Positions 34,201-45,465 are shown, counted from the first letter of the stretch. The stretch: DNA of 64,000 bases from Petrolisthes cinctipes (GCA_033782935.1 JAWQEG010000082.1:2788501-2852500), one strand, 5' to 3'. A program made the numbers and translations. Notes: generated by a model not told the origin, from the letters alone.

Positions 34201-34478
34201 CAATTGAAAAGGAGGCACTAGCTCTGATATCTGCCCTACAGAAATTCCAATGCTACTTACGACACGCACCACACACAACACTGGTATTCTCAGACCATAA
34301 CCCCCTGGCCTTCCTAAATTCCATGAAGAATAACAATCAACGTATCCTACGATGGGCCTTATGGACACAACCCGACAACCTCGTTGTGAAGCATATTAAA
34401 GGGGTGGACAACATCATCGCAGATTCCCTGCCCCGCTCTCCAATCTCTGATCCCGAAGATACTTCACCTCTTTCGTGA
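31214..34478 (+). pseudogene. Gypsy pol in order protease-integrase-RT-RNase H
   Basis: Protease near 31259 has DTA where aspartic proteases have DTG. Integrase follows: an HHCC zinc domain (HDGLAGHLG...CHTC), core acidic residues in LDCVGPLP, QTDQGSNF and the Glu of SQGCLERF, then SPFELLYGRQIRGP and a GPY-like module (KYIGPYKVER, about 32780). RT comes next: PIKQAAYKI, SPWASPCLLIPKPD, FRFCTDYRKVN, YQYKVLSFGLSNAPATFQ and YLDD (about 33636). RNase H: LQIDASGVGVGAVL, IEKEALALI, FSDHNPL. Breaks are a frameshift with TAG at 31859-31861, a frameshift with TAA at 32413-32415, and in-frame stops at 32808-32810, 33531-33533 and 33996-33998. No env frame follows. Confidence 0.92.
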
Positions 34479-34505
34479 GTACTACAGAGGTCTTCGACGG
34501 TAGGG

Positions 34506-35070
34506 TGTTACGGTTCTGCGAACCTATCTCGTGAAACACCAAGATCGACACACACACACACAACTGGACTTTCCCTCGTTCCCTCGTTTAATCTATTCCT
34601 CCAATCAACATTTGCCAAAGCGATTCCCCTCTTCACCCCCCCAAGATTTCGGACGGTATAAAAAGGGAGTCAGCCGGCAGAAAAGTCAGCACATCCTCCA
34701 GCGAGCTTGACTCTCACACACACACTCCTGCCAAGTCTCCCTGCCAGCACTTGAGTATTTCTACTATTTTCCTCTTTGTTCCCCTTATATTCTGTGTTCA
34801 TTACCGTTCCTCCACATATAGGTTACTAAGGTGTATTTAGGGTATAATATTATGTTTAGAATATAATTTACTGTATAGGTCAAATGTGTTTCTTGTGGTA
34901 ACATTATTATGTTGTCCAATGACTGTAACTTCTGTATATATTTTGCTTTTGTATATAATTAAACTGTTATTCAGCCCTTCATTTACAAGTATAAATCCGA
35001 ACATACTCTTAAGTTTTATCACGTGGAAGTCATCTGCTGGGCTCTAAGACTTAATCATATCTAGACCTAA
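34506..35070 (+). repeat. 3' LTR of the gypsy element
   Basis: 565 bp from TGTTACGGTTCTGCG to ...TCTAGACCTAA, nearly identical to the split 5' LTR (about two substitutions and a CA indel seen). It has a TATA box at 34657-34664 and is preceded by a short purine stretch. It may still act as a promoter reading outward. Confidence 0.93.
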
Positions 35071-35111
35071 TAATTATCTGTGTGTGTGTATGTATGTATG
35101 TATATAACTAT
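35071..35111. repeat. Minisatellite scrap between gypsy and LINE C1
   Basis: TTATCTGTGTGTGTGTATGTATG, the same array as 21233-21564 and 38149-38654. Confidence 0.8.
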
Positions 35112-35398
35112 CTAATAATAATAAATAATAATATACGGTTTATTAATTAATGGCAGCTGATAGGCTGAAAATATACATATTACATTTAAAATGATAATAA
35201 AATGAGAATGAATGAATAGATACATCTATAAATATTAAAGATAATAATAGGTTGATTCCTGAACATATATCACAGAAAATATATATATAAAGTAGTACAT
35301 GTGTACGTATATAAATGGAGCTCTGGGAGGGTACTGGATGTAGTGGCGTCAGGTCAGGATTAGGATTAGGAGTCGATTAACATTGTAATGCAGTGTAG

Positions 35399-35436
<38 letters not shown>

Positions 35437-38148
35437 CTTATGAGTTATTTATTGTGTTAACTATGGTTGGTATGGCACTTTTCTTATATCTATCTGTGGT
35501 TGCTCTGATAGGTTTGATCTTGTTGTGATGTCTGGTGGTGCGTCTGGGAGGTGGGTTTAGTGGTGGTAACAGATGTCGATGTCTGGGGTGTGTGAGGAGC
35601 TTGGCCCCAAACTGTCTCAGGATATGCATGTTGTGGTGGGAGAGGGTGGTCAGGTCCAAGGTGGTCAGGGCATGCTCGTAGCTGGTGTACGTGGCGCCAA
35701 GTATGATCTTGCAGGCTCTTTTTTGAACTCTTTCTAGTTGTCGTTTTTGTGTGAGAGTGAGGGATGATGACCAGGCTGGTGATGCATATGTGAATCTGGG
35801 GAGAATAAATGTTGTGAATATGGTCCTCAGCTCAGGTGGCGCCATGCCCAGGGATTTTAGTCTCCTTAGCATGTATAGTTTATAGGAAGCAGTTTTGATG
35901 GTGTTGCTGATATGCTGCTTCCAGTTAAGTTTTGAGTCAATAGTGATGCCAAGGAGTTTGGTAGAATCAACCACCCGTAGTTGTTGTCCCCCTATTGTGA
36001 CCGTTGGTGGTGGTACTCCAGTTGTTGACGTGCTGAAGTGCATCACAACTGTCTTGTTGCTGTTGATGGTGACGTTGTTGGTGGTTGTCCATGTCTGCAG
36101 TCCGTCGAGAATATACTGGAGTGGGGTGTAGTCTGGTGAGTCATTGTTGATGGTGATACCCACTGTTGAGTCATCAACGTACTTCCAACGGAATGGTGTT
36201 CCCATTAGAGCATCATTGATGAGCATCAGGAAGCACAGGGGACCCATCTTAGTGCCTTGAGGCACCCCACACGTCAATTGCTGGGGGGCGAGATACTGCC
36301 TTGATATCGTACAACCTGTCGCCTCTCACAAAGGAAGTTAACCAGCCAGGATACCAGGTTGGGGTGAAGCCCCATTTCTATTGCATTGTTGATGACTATT
36401 GTGTGATCTACCAGGTCGAATGTCTTCCTAAAATCAATAAATACAGTTGCAACTGATGTTTTACGCTTATCTAAATTTGTGTGGATGAAGTCCAAGAAAC
36501 TGACAAGGCAATGAGTGGTGGAAGATGTCTTCACATTGCCGAATTGCTGAGGGTCAATAATATTGGCTATATGAGAGTAGGCCCAACTGAATATGAAGTC
36601 CTCACATAGCAAACTAGGGATAGGGGTAATGGCAATGGGCCTAAGATCATTAAGGGATTGCGGGCAAGGGATTTTGGGGATGGGTGTAACATAAGAGGTT
36701 TTCCAATCAGTGGGACATTTACTTTGATGGATTGAGGCATTGATGATAGAGCAAAGGGGGGTGGCAAGTTCAGCTGCAAATTGCTGATATAGTTTGACAG
36801 GCAGGTCTGTAGGTGTGGTTGATCTGGTGGCTTTAAAGCTAATAAGCTTATTATAAACCTGGTATTCCTGTATGGTTGGTAGGGGTGAGGGAGCTGGTAG
36901 GTAGGCAGGTAGGTGTGAGTGGTCAAGGCGAGGCAGGGTCTGACAGATATCAGAGAATTGGTCGTTGATCTTGGCTGCCGCCTCCCCAGGGGTCAGGTTG
37001 TTAATGCAGGGCAAGGGAGATGACTGCTGCTTAATCCCACACAGGTCTTTCACTCTGCTATACCACTGGCTGATGTTGGCTTGTTTCAAGTGGTGAATTT
37101 TAGTAGGGTAGAAAGATTTCTTGATTGAACGTATTTCCCTGATAACCTTATTTCGTAGTGTTCTGTAATGGCTGAGGTCTGAGTAGAATGCTCTGTCTCT
37201 TTGTTGCATTAGTCTTTTCACACGGGGAGTAATCCATGGAGCATCTGATGGGTGTACTGTCATCACTTTGGTAGGGAAGAACTGGTTATAAGACTGGGTT
37301 GTAGTATCAACATAGTTTTTCCACTTGTCGTTAACATCCTCCACAGTAAGTACTTCTAACCAAGGATAGTGAGTCACCCACTGTCCAAACTGACGAACTG
37401 CAGAGTCAGTCAATGGCCTGTACATTCTGGTGGTGGTGATCCGTGGCTGTGTGATGGTGCGAGCAGGCGACCATAGGATTGACAAGTGCTTACTACGTCC
37501 CATGGGGGGCAGGGGTTGAGGTGGAAGATACTGCCCACCAAGGTCACTCAGGATTAGATCTAGTGTGTGCCCCTCGTGTGTGGGAAAGTCAACCATTTGG
37601 GACAAGTTCAGTTGAGTTTGAATTTCACTAGTGTCCAGTTCATTAAAATCTCCACACAGAATTACCTTGGCTGCTGGATATGTTGCTCTCATAGAGTCCG
37701 TGGTGTTGATGAGGTGTTCAACTAGGGTGTGTCCGGTTGGTGATCTAGGCGGGTGGTAGGCTACACAGATAATAATGGAGGCAGTATGGCGTGGATGGGC
37801 GGCAGGGTTGACTCTCACCCACAGGGCTTCGACTCCCTCGGGAACGTCCACCTGCAGGGGTGATGGACTTAACTTCCTCCTGCAAAACAGCACAACTCCT
37901 CCGCCTCGCCTGCCTATCCGGAGGTGGTGGAACATTTCATAATTGTTTATCTGTGTCGTTTCTGGAGTGATCTGCCATGCCTCAGTAATCGCTACAATGT
38001 CTGCCTCAAATAATCTCACTGTTGTCATTACTTCGTCGAATTTGTTGTGCAGTGATGTAACATTGGAGAGAAGCAAAGAAGGCAGATTGTACCACAGTCG
38101 GGGAATTTCAAAGTGTTTGTATGGCTTAACAGGTGTGGATTTTCTTAC
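35112..38148 (-). mobile_element. LINE C1: CR1-like element, 5'-truncated
   Basis: Minus strand, ending in an (ATT)n-type tail at 35112-35132. It is closely similar to LINE C2 but stops about 60 codons inside the N-terminus, directly against TG-rich minisatellite at 38149. The 3' UTR contains an internal (TG)n run (35402-35432). It encodes endonuclease and RT, without RNase H. Confidence 0.88.
35438..38148 (-). pseudogene. LINE C1 endonuclease-RT protein with one frameshift
   Basis: One long frame runs 38076 to 36274; it is open upstream to the 38148 truncation. The second runs 36277 to 35438. They are joined by an apparent single-base loss in the C-run near 36290. Endonuclease: LLSNVTSLHNKFDE (Asn), AITEAWQI (Glu), CGDFNELDT (Asp), then RSKHLSILW, where most APE-type enzymes have SDH. 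RT: ATRSTTPTDLPVKLY, DFRKTFDLVDH, CGVPQGTKMGPLCF and the YVDD box (about 36180). The C-terminus has RVQKRACKIILG and RYKKSAIPTIVNTINN. It is the least damaged LINE of its family in this window. Confidence 0.9.
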
Positions 38149-38654
38149 TGTGTGTGTGTATGTGTGTATATATCTGTCTGTGTGTGTATGTATCTATATA
38201 TCTGTCCGTATGTATGTATGTATATATCTGTGTGTATGTATGTATGTATATATATGTCTGTGTGTCTGTATGTATATATCTGTCTGCGTGTATGTATGTA
38301 TCTATGTACATCTGTCTGTATATATGCATGTATCTATATGTTTGTGTTTATGTATGTATCAATATATCTGTCTGTGTGTATGTATGTATTTATCTTTCTA
38401 TCTGTATGTGTGTATGTATGTATCAACTGTATATATCTGTCTGTATGTACTGTATATATGTATCTATATATCTGTCTGTGTGTATGTATGTATGTATCTA
38501 TATATCTGTCTGAGTGTATGTATGTATATATCTGTCTGTGTGTATGTATGTATGTATATATCTGTCTGTGTGTATGTATGTATGTATGTATATATCTGTC
38601 TGTGTGTACGTATGTATATATCTGTCTGTATGTATGTATGTATATATATATATT
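38149..38654. repeat. TATCTG/TATG minisatellite, right segment
   Basis: About 500 bp of TATATCTGTCTGTGTGTATGTATG units, the largest part of the split array. It ends in (TA)n at 38640-38652, where the Tc1 element begins. Confidence 0.93.
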
Positions 38655-40125
38655 CACAGTCACCGTCATGGAAATCGATGCACTGGCATCATCACTACAT
38701 ACCCACAGGCGAATGCAACGCTATGGCTTACTTTCGATTTTTACCAATGTAGAGTAATTTTTTTTTTTTTTATAATACCGCAACCGGCAACTCATTAACG
38801 GTTTTCTTTCTCCGACTAAAATGTTTAAATCTGCCATCAGCTCATCAGTATTCAGTAGCTAATAGGCTGTGCTTGAGGGTAGGGGTATTTCTGGGCGTAC
38901 GCTCTCCCATATCATTGTCAAGCAACAGTTACATTTCTCACGCTGTCATTTTATTACCACACAACATAATGGGACCTACTAAGCTTGACATGCAAAAAAA
39001 GAGTGCCGTGCTGGCATTAGTGAGTGAAGGGCTCACTAATCGGGAGATTGACAGGAAAATTGGAAGGTCAGAAGCAGCCATTCGACGAGTGAAAAAGGCA
39101 GCAAGTGTTTTAGGAACAGGTGCTACACCAAGCAGGAAAGAAAGTACTGGCGGGCAGTGGAAGACATGCAAAAGAACAGACAAGTTATTAGAACGTGAAG
39201 TGAAAAGAGACCCGTTCATTACTGCAAAAGAATTTAAGGGAATGTATGAAAATTTGCTGACAAACGTATCCGTACGCACAATTCAACGTCGACTGCAGAA
39301 AGACTTGAAGTTGCCTACTCGCCGCGCTGTTCAGAAACACCTGCTAACGGAGATGATGATAAAACAAAGACTCGACTTTTGTTAGAAATACAAACACTGG
39401 ACATCAGAAGATTGGAAGAGAGTCGTATTTAGTAATGAAAGTACTTTCAAGACCGTCTCTAAAGATCGAAGGAAAGTGCGCCGACCTCCGGGTGCCGATC
39501 GATTCGACCGAAAGTACACCATAAAAACTGTGAAGTTTCCTGCAAGTGTCATGGTATGGGGGTGTTTCAGTGGAGAAAAAGGAACTGGAGGTCTATATTT
39601 TTTGGATGAAAATGTGAACATGAATGCTGACTTGTATGTGAAAGTGCTGAAAGACCATATGCTATCTTTTTATGTGAATCGTGAAAGTTCATTATTCCTG
39701 CATGATGGTACTCCATGTCACAGAGCAAGACAAGTAAAGAATTGGTTGGCTGAAAAGAAGATAGAGATGGTAGACTGGCCAGGACATAGCCCTGACCTTA
39801 ATCCCATTGAAAACTTGTGGAACCATATAAAAAGGGACCTAGGAAAGCTACCTATTTTAGGTACTGATGCATTAGTCGAGAAAATTCACAAGCTCTGGAC
39901 AACAATTGATCAGTCATACCTGAAAAAACTCTCAGACAGTATGCCAAAAAGGATCAAATCTGTTATTAAAGTTAAGGGTGAAATGACTAAGTATTAATAT
40001 TGCAAGTTGCGGAATTATACAAAATTATTACTCTACATTGGTATAAATCGAAGGTAAGCCATAGCGTTGTTTTCTTCTGTGGGTATGTAGTGATGATGCC
40101 AGTGCGTCGATTTCCATGACGGTGA

Positions 40126-40130
<5 letters not shown>
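38655..40130 (+). mobile_element. Tc1-type transposon with 105-bp TIRs
   Basis: Inverted repeats at 38655-38759 and 40027-40130 begin CACAGTCACCGTCATGG and differ at only a few positions. The target is (TA)n: TA follows the right end, and TT replaces the expected TA at the left. 1476 bp with one transposase gene, a normal size for Tc1-type elements. Confidence 0.92.
38969..39997 (+). pseudogene. Tc1-like transposase, doubly inactivated
   Basis: ATG 38969 (MGPTKLDMQKK) to TAA 39995, 342 codons in one frame. The helix-turn-helix region VLALVSEGLTNREIDRKIGRS is followed by a second one (NVSVRTIQRRLQKDL). The catalytic core has FSNESTF at 39428, with Asn (AAT 39434-39436) where the first catalytic Asp belongs; HDGTPCH with the second Asp; and SPDLNPIENLW with the Glu, 34 residues later (DD34E, Tc1 type). 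A TAG at 39383-39385 also splits the frame. Both defects block transposition; the TIRs could still be used by a transposase supplied in trans. Confidence 0.93.
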
Positions 40131-40212
<82 letters not shown>

Positions 40213-40804
40213 GTGTGTGTGTGTGTGTGTGTACGGTATGTATATATCTGTATGTGTGTATGTATCTAAATATCTGTATGTATGTATCGATATATCTGTG
40301 TATGTATGTATCTATATATCTGTGTGTGTGTGTATGTATGTATTTATATATCTCTTCCTCTTCTCTCCTTCCTCCACTCCCTCCTCCCTCTCTCTACTCC
40401 TCCTCCCTCTTTTCTTTTCTCTCCCTCTCTCCACTCTTCCTCCCTCTCATTCCTCCCTCCTTTCTTTTCTCTCTCTCCACTCCTCTTCCCTCCCTCCATT
40501 CCTCCTCTCCCTTCTCTCCACTCTTCTTCCCTCTCCTTCTACTACCATCTTCAGTTTATATATGTTTGTGTTGGGGTTGTCAAGAGTGTGATCCATCTAA
40601 CACACACACACACACACGTAAGTATGTATCCATTTAACACACACACACACGTAAGTATGTATCCATCTAACACACACACACGTAATACTGTATCCATCTA
40701 ACACACATACACACACACACACGTAATACTGTATCCATTTAACACACACACATACACACACACACACGTAATTATGTATTCATCCAACACACACACACAC
40801 ACGT
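40131..40804. repeat. (TA)n, TATCTG minisatellite, pyrimidine tract and CA-rich minisatellite
   Basis: In order: (TA)n to 40210; (TG)n and TATCTG units to 40350; a CTCC/CTCT tract to 40555; then units of (CA)nCGTAAGTATGTATCCATCTAA at 40599-40804. The frames here are low-complexity artefacts. Confidence 0.92.
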
Positions 40805-40935
40805 AAAATTGAAAATAAGTGGGTCCTACAAATGTTGCCACGAAACACCACCTATATAGAAGGAGCTTGTTTCGTGGCATGGTCAGGAGGAATCAGAAGC
40901 CTCCACTTTTTCATACACGATCACAGGGTCCTTGA
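40805..40935 (+). mobile_element. MITE-P, left end missing
   Basis: It matches 55763-55917 but lacks the left terminus, where CA-rich minisatellite abuts. A perfect 12-bp stem TGCCACGAAACA/TGTTTCGTGGCA is kept, as is the right end ...GATCACAGGGTCC followed by TTGA (from TTAA). Confidence 0.8.
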
Positions 40936-41092
40936 GGGGGTAATTCACTTTTGTTACATTGGAGTGCCTTGATTCCTCCAAAGTATGTCAGGAAACAGGA
41001 CCAGATGAACAAAAATAATGGTGTTCTGTTGCTTGGAATAACTTGGAGGATTCAGTTACTCCAGATTTACCAAAACATAATTACCACCTTAA
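40932..41092 (+). mobile_element. MITE-Q abutting MITE-P
   Basis: 161 bp, 40932 (TTGA) to 41092 (TTAA), forward orientation. It shares its left TTAA-derived tetranucleotide with MITE-P, which suggests that one element landed in the flank of the other. Confidence 0.85.
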
Positions 41093-41443
41093 ATCAGTAC
41101 TGGTTCCTCCAAACTATTCCAAGCAGCAAAACGGAACACCATTATTTTTGTTCATATGGTCCTGTTTTCTGGCATACTTTGGAGGAATCATGGCACTCCA
41201 ATGTACAGCCACAATCAAATATCCACCGACACTTCCCTTTCATCGTGTAAATAAATCTGTATCATATCAAAATATAATCATACAACAACACCTTTCATCA
41301 ACTCAACCCCCTCAATTATCATTATAAGGTGCTGCAAAATCATACACGTGTTGTTCTTTATTACCAAGATATTTACTACGAAGGAAGGAAAGTGTTGGTG
41401 GATATTTGATTGTGGCTGTGCCAAAAAAGAATTACCACCTTAA
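41093..41443 (-). mobile_element. MITE-Q, reverse, truncated and interrupted by MITE-T
   Basis: 41100-41203 and 41421-41443 together give a reverse MITE-Q lacking its left terminus; MITE-T sits between them. It ends at TTAA 41440-41443. Confidence 0.8.
41206..41418 (-). mobile_element. MITE-T copy 4, inserted in MITE-Q
   Basis: 213 bp with MITE-T ends; left flank TA, right flank TG (a one-base change). The unoccupied site is visible at 41590-41600 (GAATGTACCAACAAAG) in the next MITE-Q. Confidence 0.88.
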
Positions 41444-41616
41444 GGGAGTTGGTTGGTTAGTTTGTTTAGTACTGGTGAATCTGGAGCAACTGATTTTTCC
41501 AAACTATTCCAAGCAACAGAACACCATAATTTTTGTTCATATGGTCCTGTTTTCTAGTATACTTTTGAGGAATCAGTAGCACTCTCGAATGTACCAACAA
41601 AGAATTACCACCTTAA
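41440..41616 (-). mobile_element. MITE-Q, reverse orientation
   Basis: TTAA to TTAA, 177 bp. About 15 bp of extra GTTGGTTGGTTAG-type sequence lies near its left end. Confidence 0.82.
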
Positions 41617-41624
41617 GTTTGCAA

Positions 41625-41832
41625 GGTCGGTCACACTCGGGTCAAATGTCAAAATGTGTTACAATGCTTTTACAGGTCAAAGATCAATATAGGTCACAAT
41701 GCTTTCACAAGTCAAAGGGAAACAAAGGTCATTATGCTATCATGGGTTAAAGGTCAAAGTAGGTCACAATGCTATTATGGGTCAAGGGTAAAAAAAGTTC
41801 ACAATGATATTATCTAATAAAGGTCAAAGCTC

Positions 41833-41840
<8 letters not shown>
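41625..41840. repeat. AGGTCA-rich degenerate tandem repeat
   Basis: About five units of 'AGGTCA-CAATGCT-TT-A-GGGTCAAAGG'. AGGTCAAAGTAGGTCA at 41751-41766 is a direct repeat of AGGTCA with a 4-bp spacer, the form bound by some nuclear receptors. No functional claim is made. Confidence 0.7.
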
Positions 41841-42152
<312 letters not shown>

Positions 42153-42159
42153 AGTTTCC

Positions 42160-42203
<44 letters not shown>

Positions 42204-42310
42204 GGTGGGTTGAAAAGAGAGTGAAATTAGAGTGGATCTGCTCGTGTGTGTGTGTGTGTGTGTGTGTACAGTAGGAGTATGCGTGCAAATTGTTGAGAGA
42301 CAAAGTTAGT
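42153..42310. repeat. (GA)n and (TG)n microsatellites
   Basis: A (GA)n tract near 42160-42200, then (TG)n near 42243-42268, just before the tail of LINE C2. Confidence 0.9.
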
Positions 42311-42614
42311 ATAATAATAATAATAATATACGGTTTATTGATTAATGGCAGCTGATAGGCTGAAAATATACATATTACATTTAAAATTATAATAAAATGA
42401 GGATGAATGAATAGATACATCTATCAACATTAAAGATAATAATAGATTGATTCCTGAACATAGAAAATCACAGAAAATATATATATAAAGTAGTACATGT
42501 GTACGTGCCCCGGGAGGGTACTGGATGTAGTGGCGTCAGGTCAGGATTAGGATTAGGAGTCGATTAACATTGTAGTGCAGTGTAGGCCTGTGTGTGTGTG
42601 TGTGTGTGTTATTC

Positions 42615-45465
42615 TTAGGAGTTATTTATTGTGTTAACTATGGTTGGTAAGGCACTTTTCTTATATCTGTCTGTGGCTGCTGTGATAGGTTTGATCTTGT
42701 TGTGGTGTCTGGTGGGGCGCCTGGGAGGTGGGTTTAGTGGTGGTAACAGATGTCGATGTCTGGGGTGTGTGAGGAGCTTGGTCCCAAACTGTCTCAGGAT
42801 ATGCATGTGGTGGTGGGAGAGGGTGGTCAGGTCCAAGGTGGTCAGGGCATGCTCGTAGCTGGTGTACGTGTCGCCAAGTATGATCTTGCAGGCTCTTTTT
42901 TGAACTCTTTCTAATTGTCGTTTTTGTGTGAGAGTGAGGGATGATGACCAGGCTGGTGATGCATATGTGAATCTGGGGAGAATAAATGTTGTGAATATGG
43001 TCCTCAGCTCAGGTGGCGCCATGCCCAGGGATTTTAGTCTCCTTAGCATGTATAGTTTATAGGAAGCAGTTTTGATGGTGTTGCTGATATGCTGCTTCCA
43101 GTTAAGTTTTGAGTCAATAGTGATGCCAAGGAGTTTGGTAGAATCAACCACCCGTAGTTGTTGTCCCCCTACTGTGACTGTTGGTGGTGGTACTCCAGTT
43201 GCTGACGTGCTGAAGTGCATCACAACTGTCTTGTTGCTGTTGATGGTGACATTGTTGGTGGTTGTCCATGTCTGCAGTCCGTCGAGAATATACTGGAGTG
43301 GGATGTAATCTGGTGAGTCATTGGTGATGGTGATACCATCTGTTGAGTCATCAACGTACTTCCAACGGAATGGTGTTCCCATTAGAGCATCATTGATGAG
43401 CATCAGGAAGCACAGGGGACCCATCTTAGTGCCTTGCAGCACCCACACGTCAAATGCTGGGGGGGCGAGATACTGCCTTGATATCGTACAACCTGTCGCC
43501 TCTCACAAAGGAAGTTAACCAGCCAGGATACCAGGTTGGGGTGAAGCCCCATTTCTATTGCCTTGTTGATGACTATTGTGTGATCTACCAAGTCGAATGC
43601 CTTCCTAAAATCAATAAATACAGTTGCAACTGATGTTTTACGCTTATCTAAATTTGTGTGGATGAAGTCCAAGAAACTGACAAGGCAATGAGTGGTGGAA
43701 GATGTCTTCACATTGCCGAATTGCTGAGGGTCAATAATATTGGCTATATGAGAGTAGGCCCAACTGAATATGAAGTCCTCACATAGCAAACTAGGGATAG
43801 GGGTAATGGCAATGGGCCTAAGATCATTAAGGGATTGCGGGCAAGGGATTTTGGGGATGGGTGTAACATAAGAGGTTTTCCAATCAGTGGGACATTTACT
43901 TTGATGGATTGAGGCATTGATGATAGTGCAACGGGGGGTGGCAAGTTCAGCTGCAAATTGCTGATATAGTTTGACAGGCAGGTCTGTAGGTGTGGTTGAT
44001 CTGGTGGCTTTAAAGCTAATAAGCTTATTATAAACCTGGTATTCCTGTATGGTTGGTAGAGGTGAGGGAGCTGGCAGGTAGGTGTGAGTGGTCAAGGCGA
44101 GGCAGGGTCTGACAGATATCAGAGAAGTGGTCGTTGGTCTTGGCTGCCGCCTCCCCAGGGGTCAGGTTGTTAATACAGGGCAATCCCAAACAGGTCTTTC
44201 ACTCTGCTATACCACTGGCTGATGTTGGCTTGTTTCAAGTGGTGAATTTTAGTAGGGTAGAAAGATTTCTTGATGGAACGTATTTCCCTGATAACCTTAT
44301 TTCGTAGTGTTCTGTAATGGCTGCGGTCTGTGTAGAATGCTCTGTCTCTTTGTTGCATTAGTCTTTTCACATGGGGAGTAATCCATGGAACATCTGATGG
44401 GTGTACTGTCATCACTTTGGATGGGAAGAACTGGTTATAAGACCGGGTTGTAGTTTCAACATAGTTTTTTCACTTGTCGTTAACATCCTCCACAGTAAGC
44501 ACTTCTAACCATGGATAGTGAGTCACGCACTGTCCAAACTGACGAACTGCAGAGTCAGTTAAGGGCCTGTACATTCTGGTGGTAGTGATCCGTGGCTGTG
44601 TGATGGTGCGAGCAGGCGACCATAGGATTGACAAGTGCTTACTACGTCCCATGGGGGGCAGGGGTTGAGGTGGAAGATACTGCCCACCAAGGTCACTCAG
44701 GATTAGATCTAGTGTGTGCCCCTCGTGTGTGGGAAAGTCAACCATTTGGGACAAGTTCAGTTGAGTTTGAATTTCACTAGTATCCAGTTCATTAAAATCT
44801 CCACACAAAATTTCCTTGGCTGCTGGATATGTTGCTCTCATAGAGTCCGTGGTGTTGATGAGGTGTTCAACTAGGGTGTGTCCGGTTGGTGATCTAGGCG
44901 GGTGGTAGGCTACACAGATAATAATGGAGGCAGTATGGCGTGGATGGGCGGCAGGGTTGACTCTCACCCACAGGGCTTCGACTCCCTCGGGAACGTCCAC
45001 CTGCAGGGGTGATGGACTTAACTTCCTCCTGCAAAACAGCACAACTCCTCCGCCTCGCCTGCCTATCCGGAGGTGGTGGAACATTTCATAATTGTTTATC
45101 TGAGTCGTTTCTGGAGTGATCTGCCATGCCTCAGTAATCGCTACAATGTCTGCCTCATATAATCTCACTGTTGTCATTACTTCGTCGAATTTGTTGCGCA
45201 GTGATGTAACATTGGAGAGAAGCAAAGAAGGCAGATTGTACCACAGTCGGGGAATTTCAAAGTGTTTGTATGGCTTAACAGGTGTGGATTTCCTTACTGG
45301 TTTGGTGGTGTGAATAATGGGTATGGGCCTTTGAAAAATTTTACCTCCTCTTCGGCTTCTATTTTTGAAAAGTCCAAGCGTTTTCAGTCGCATAATAATG
45401 TCAGGAGGATGGTACCCACATCCTTTCCTCGGCTTGTATAGGGCGGCGGTGGTGATAGTTGGCAT
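42615..45465 (-). pseudogene. LINE C2 endonuclease-RT protein, several breaks
   Basis: Start MPTITTAALYKPRKGCGYHPP at 45465. A basic N-terminal segment (RSRRGGKIFQ..KPVRKSTPVKPYKHF) precedes the endonuclease (NVTSLRNKFDE, AITEAW, CGDFNELDT, RSKHLSI). Breaks lie near 44470, 44160-44180 (a short deletion relative to C1), 44100 and 43440 (C/G-run). RT keeps DFRKAFDLVDH, QGTKMGPLCF and YVDD (about 43350). The C-terminal RYKKSALPTIVNTINN ends at 42615. Same protein as in C1, with more damage. Confidence 0.88.

Larger units (their letters stand above)
21565..35070 (+). mobile_element. Ty3/gypsy retrotransposon with Gmr1-like domain order, 5' LTR interrupted
   Basis: Two nearly identical LTRs of about 565 bp bound gag and pol. 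The 5' LTR is split at 21748/21749 by 7.1 kb of nested LINE sequence. Without that insert the element is about 6.4 kb. The pol order is protease, integrase, RT, RNase H. That order is known from copia elements and, among gypsy elements, from the Gmr1 group, whose gag is related to the vertebrate SCAN domain (established literature). LTR ends are TGTTACGG...; no clean short target duplication could be read because the flank is minisatellite. Confidence 0.9.

Noticed and set aside
40600..40804. CRISPR-like array of regularly spaced CA repeats
   Set aside because: The spacers are themselves repeated and the unit is a simple minisatellite; the genome is eukaryotic.
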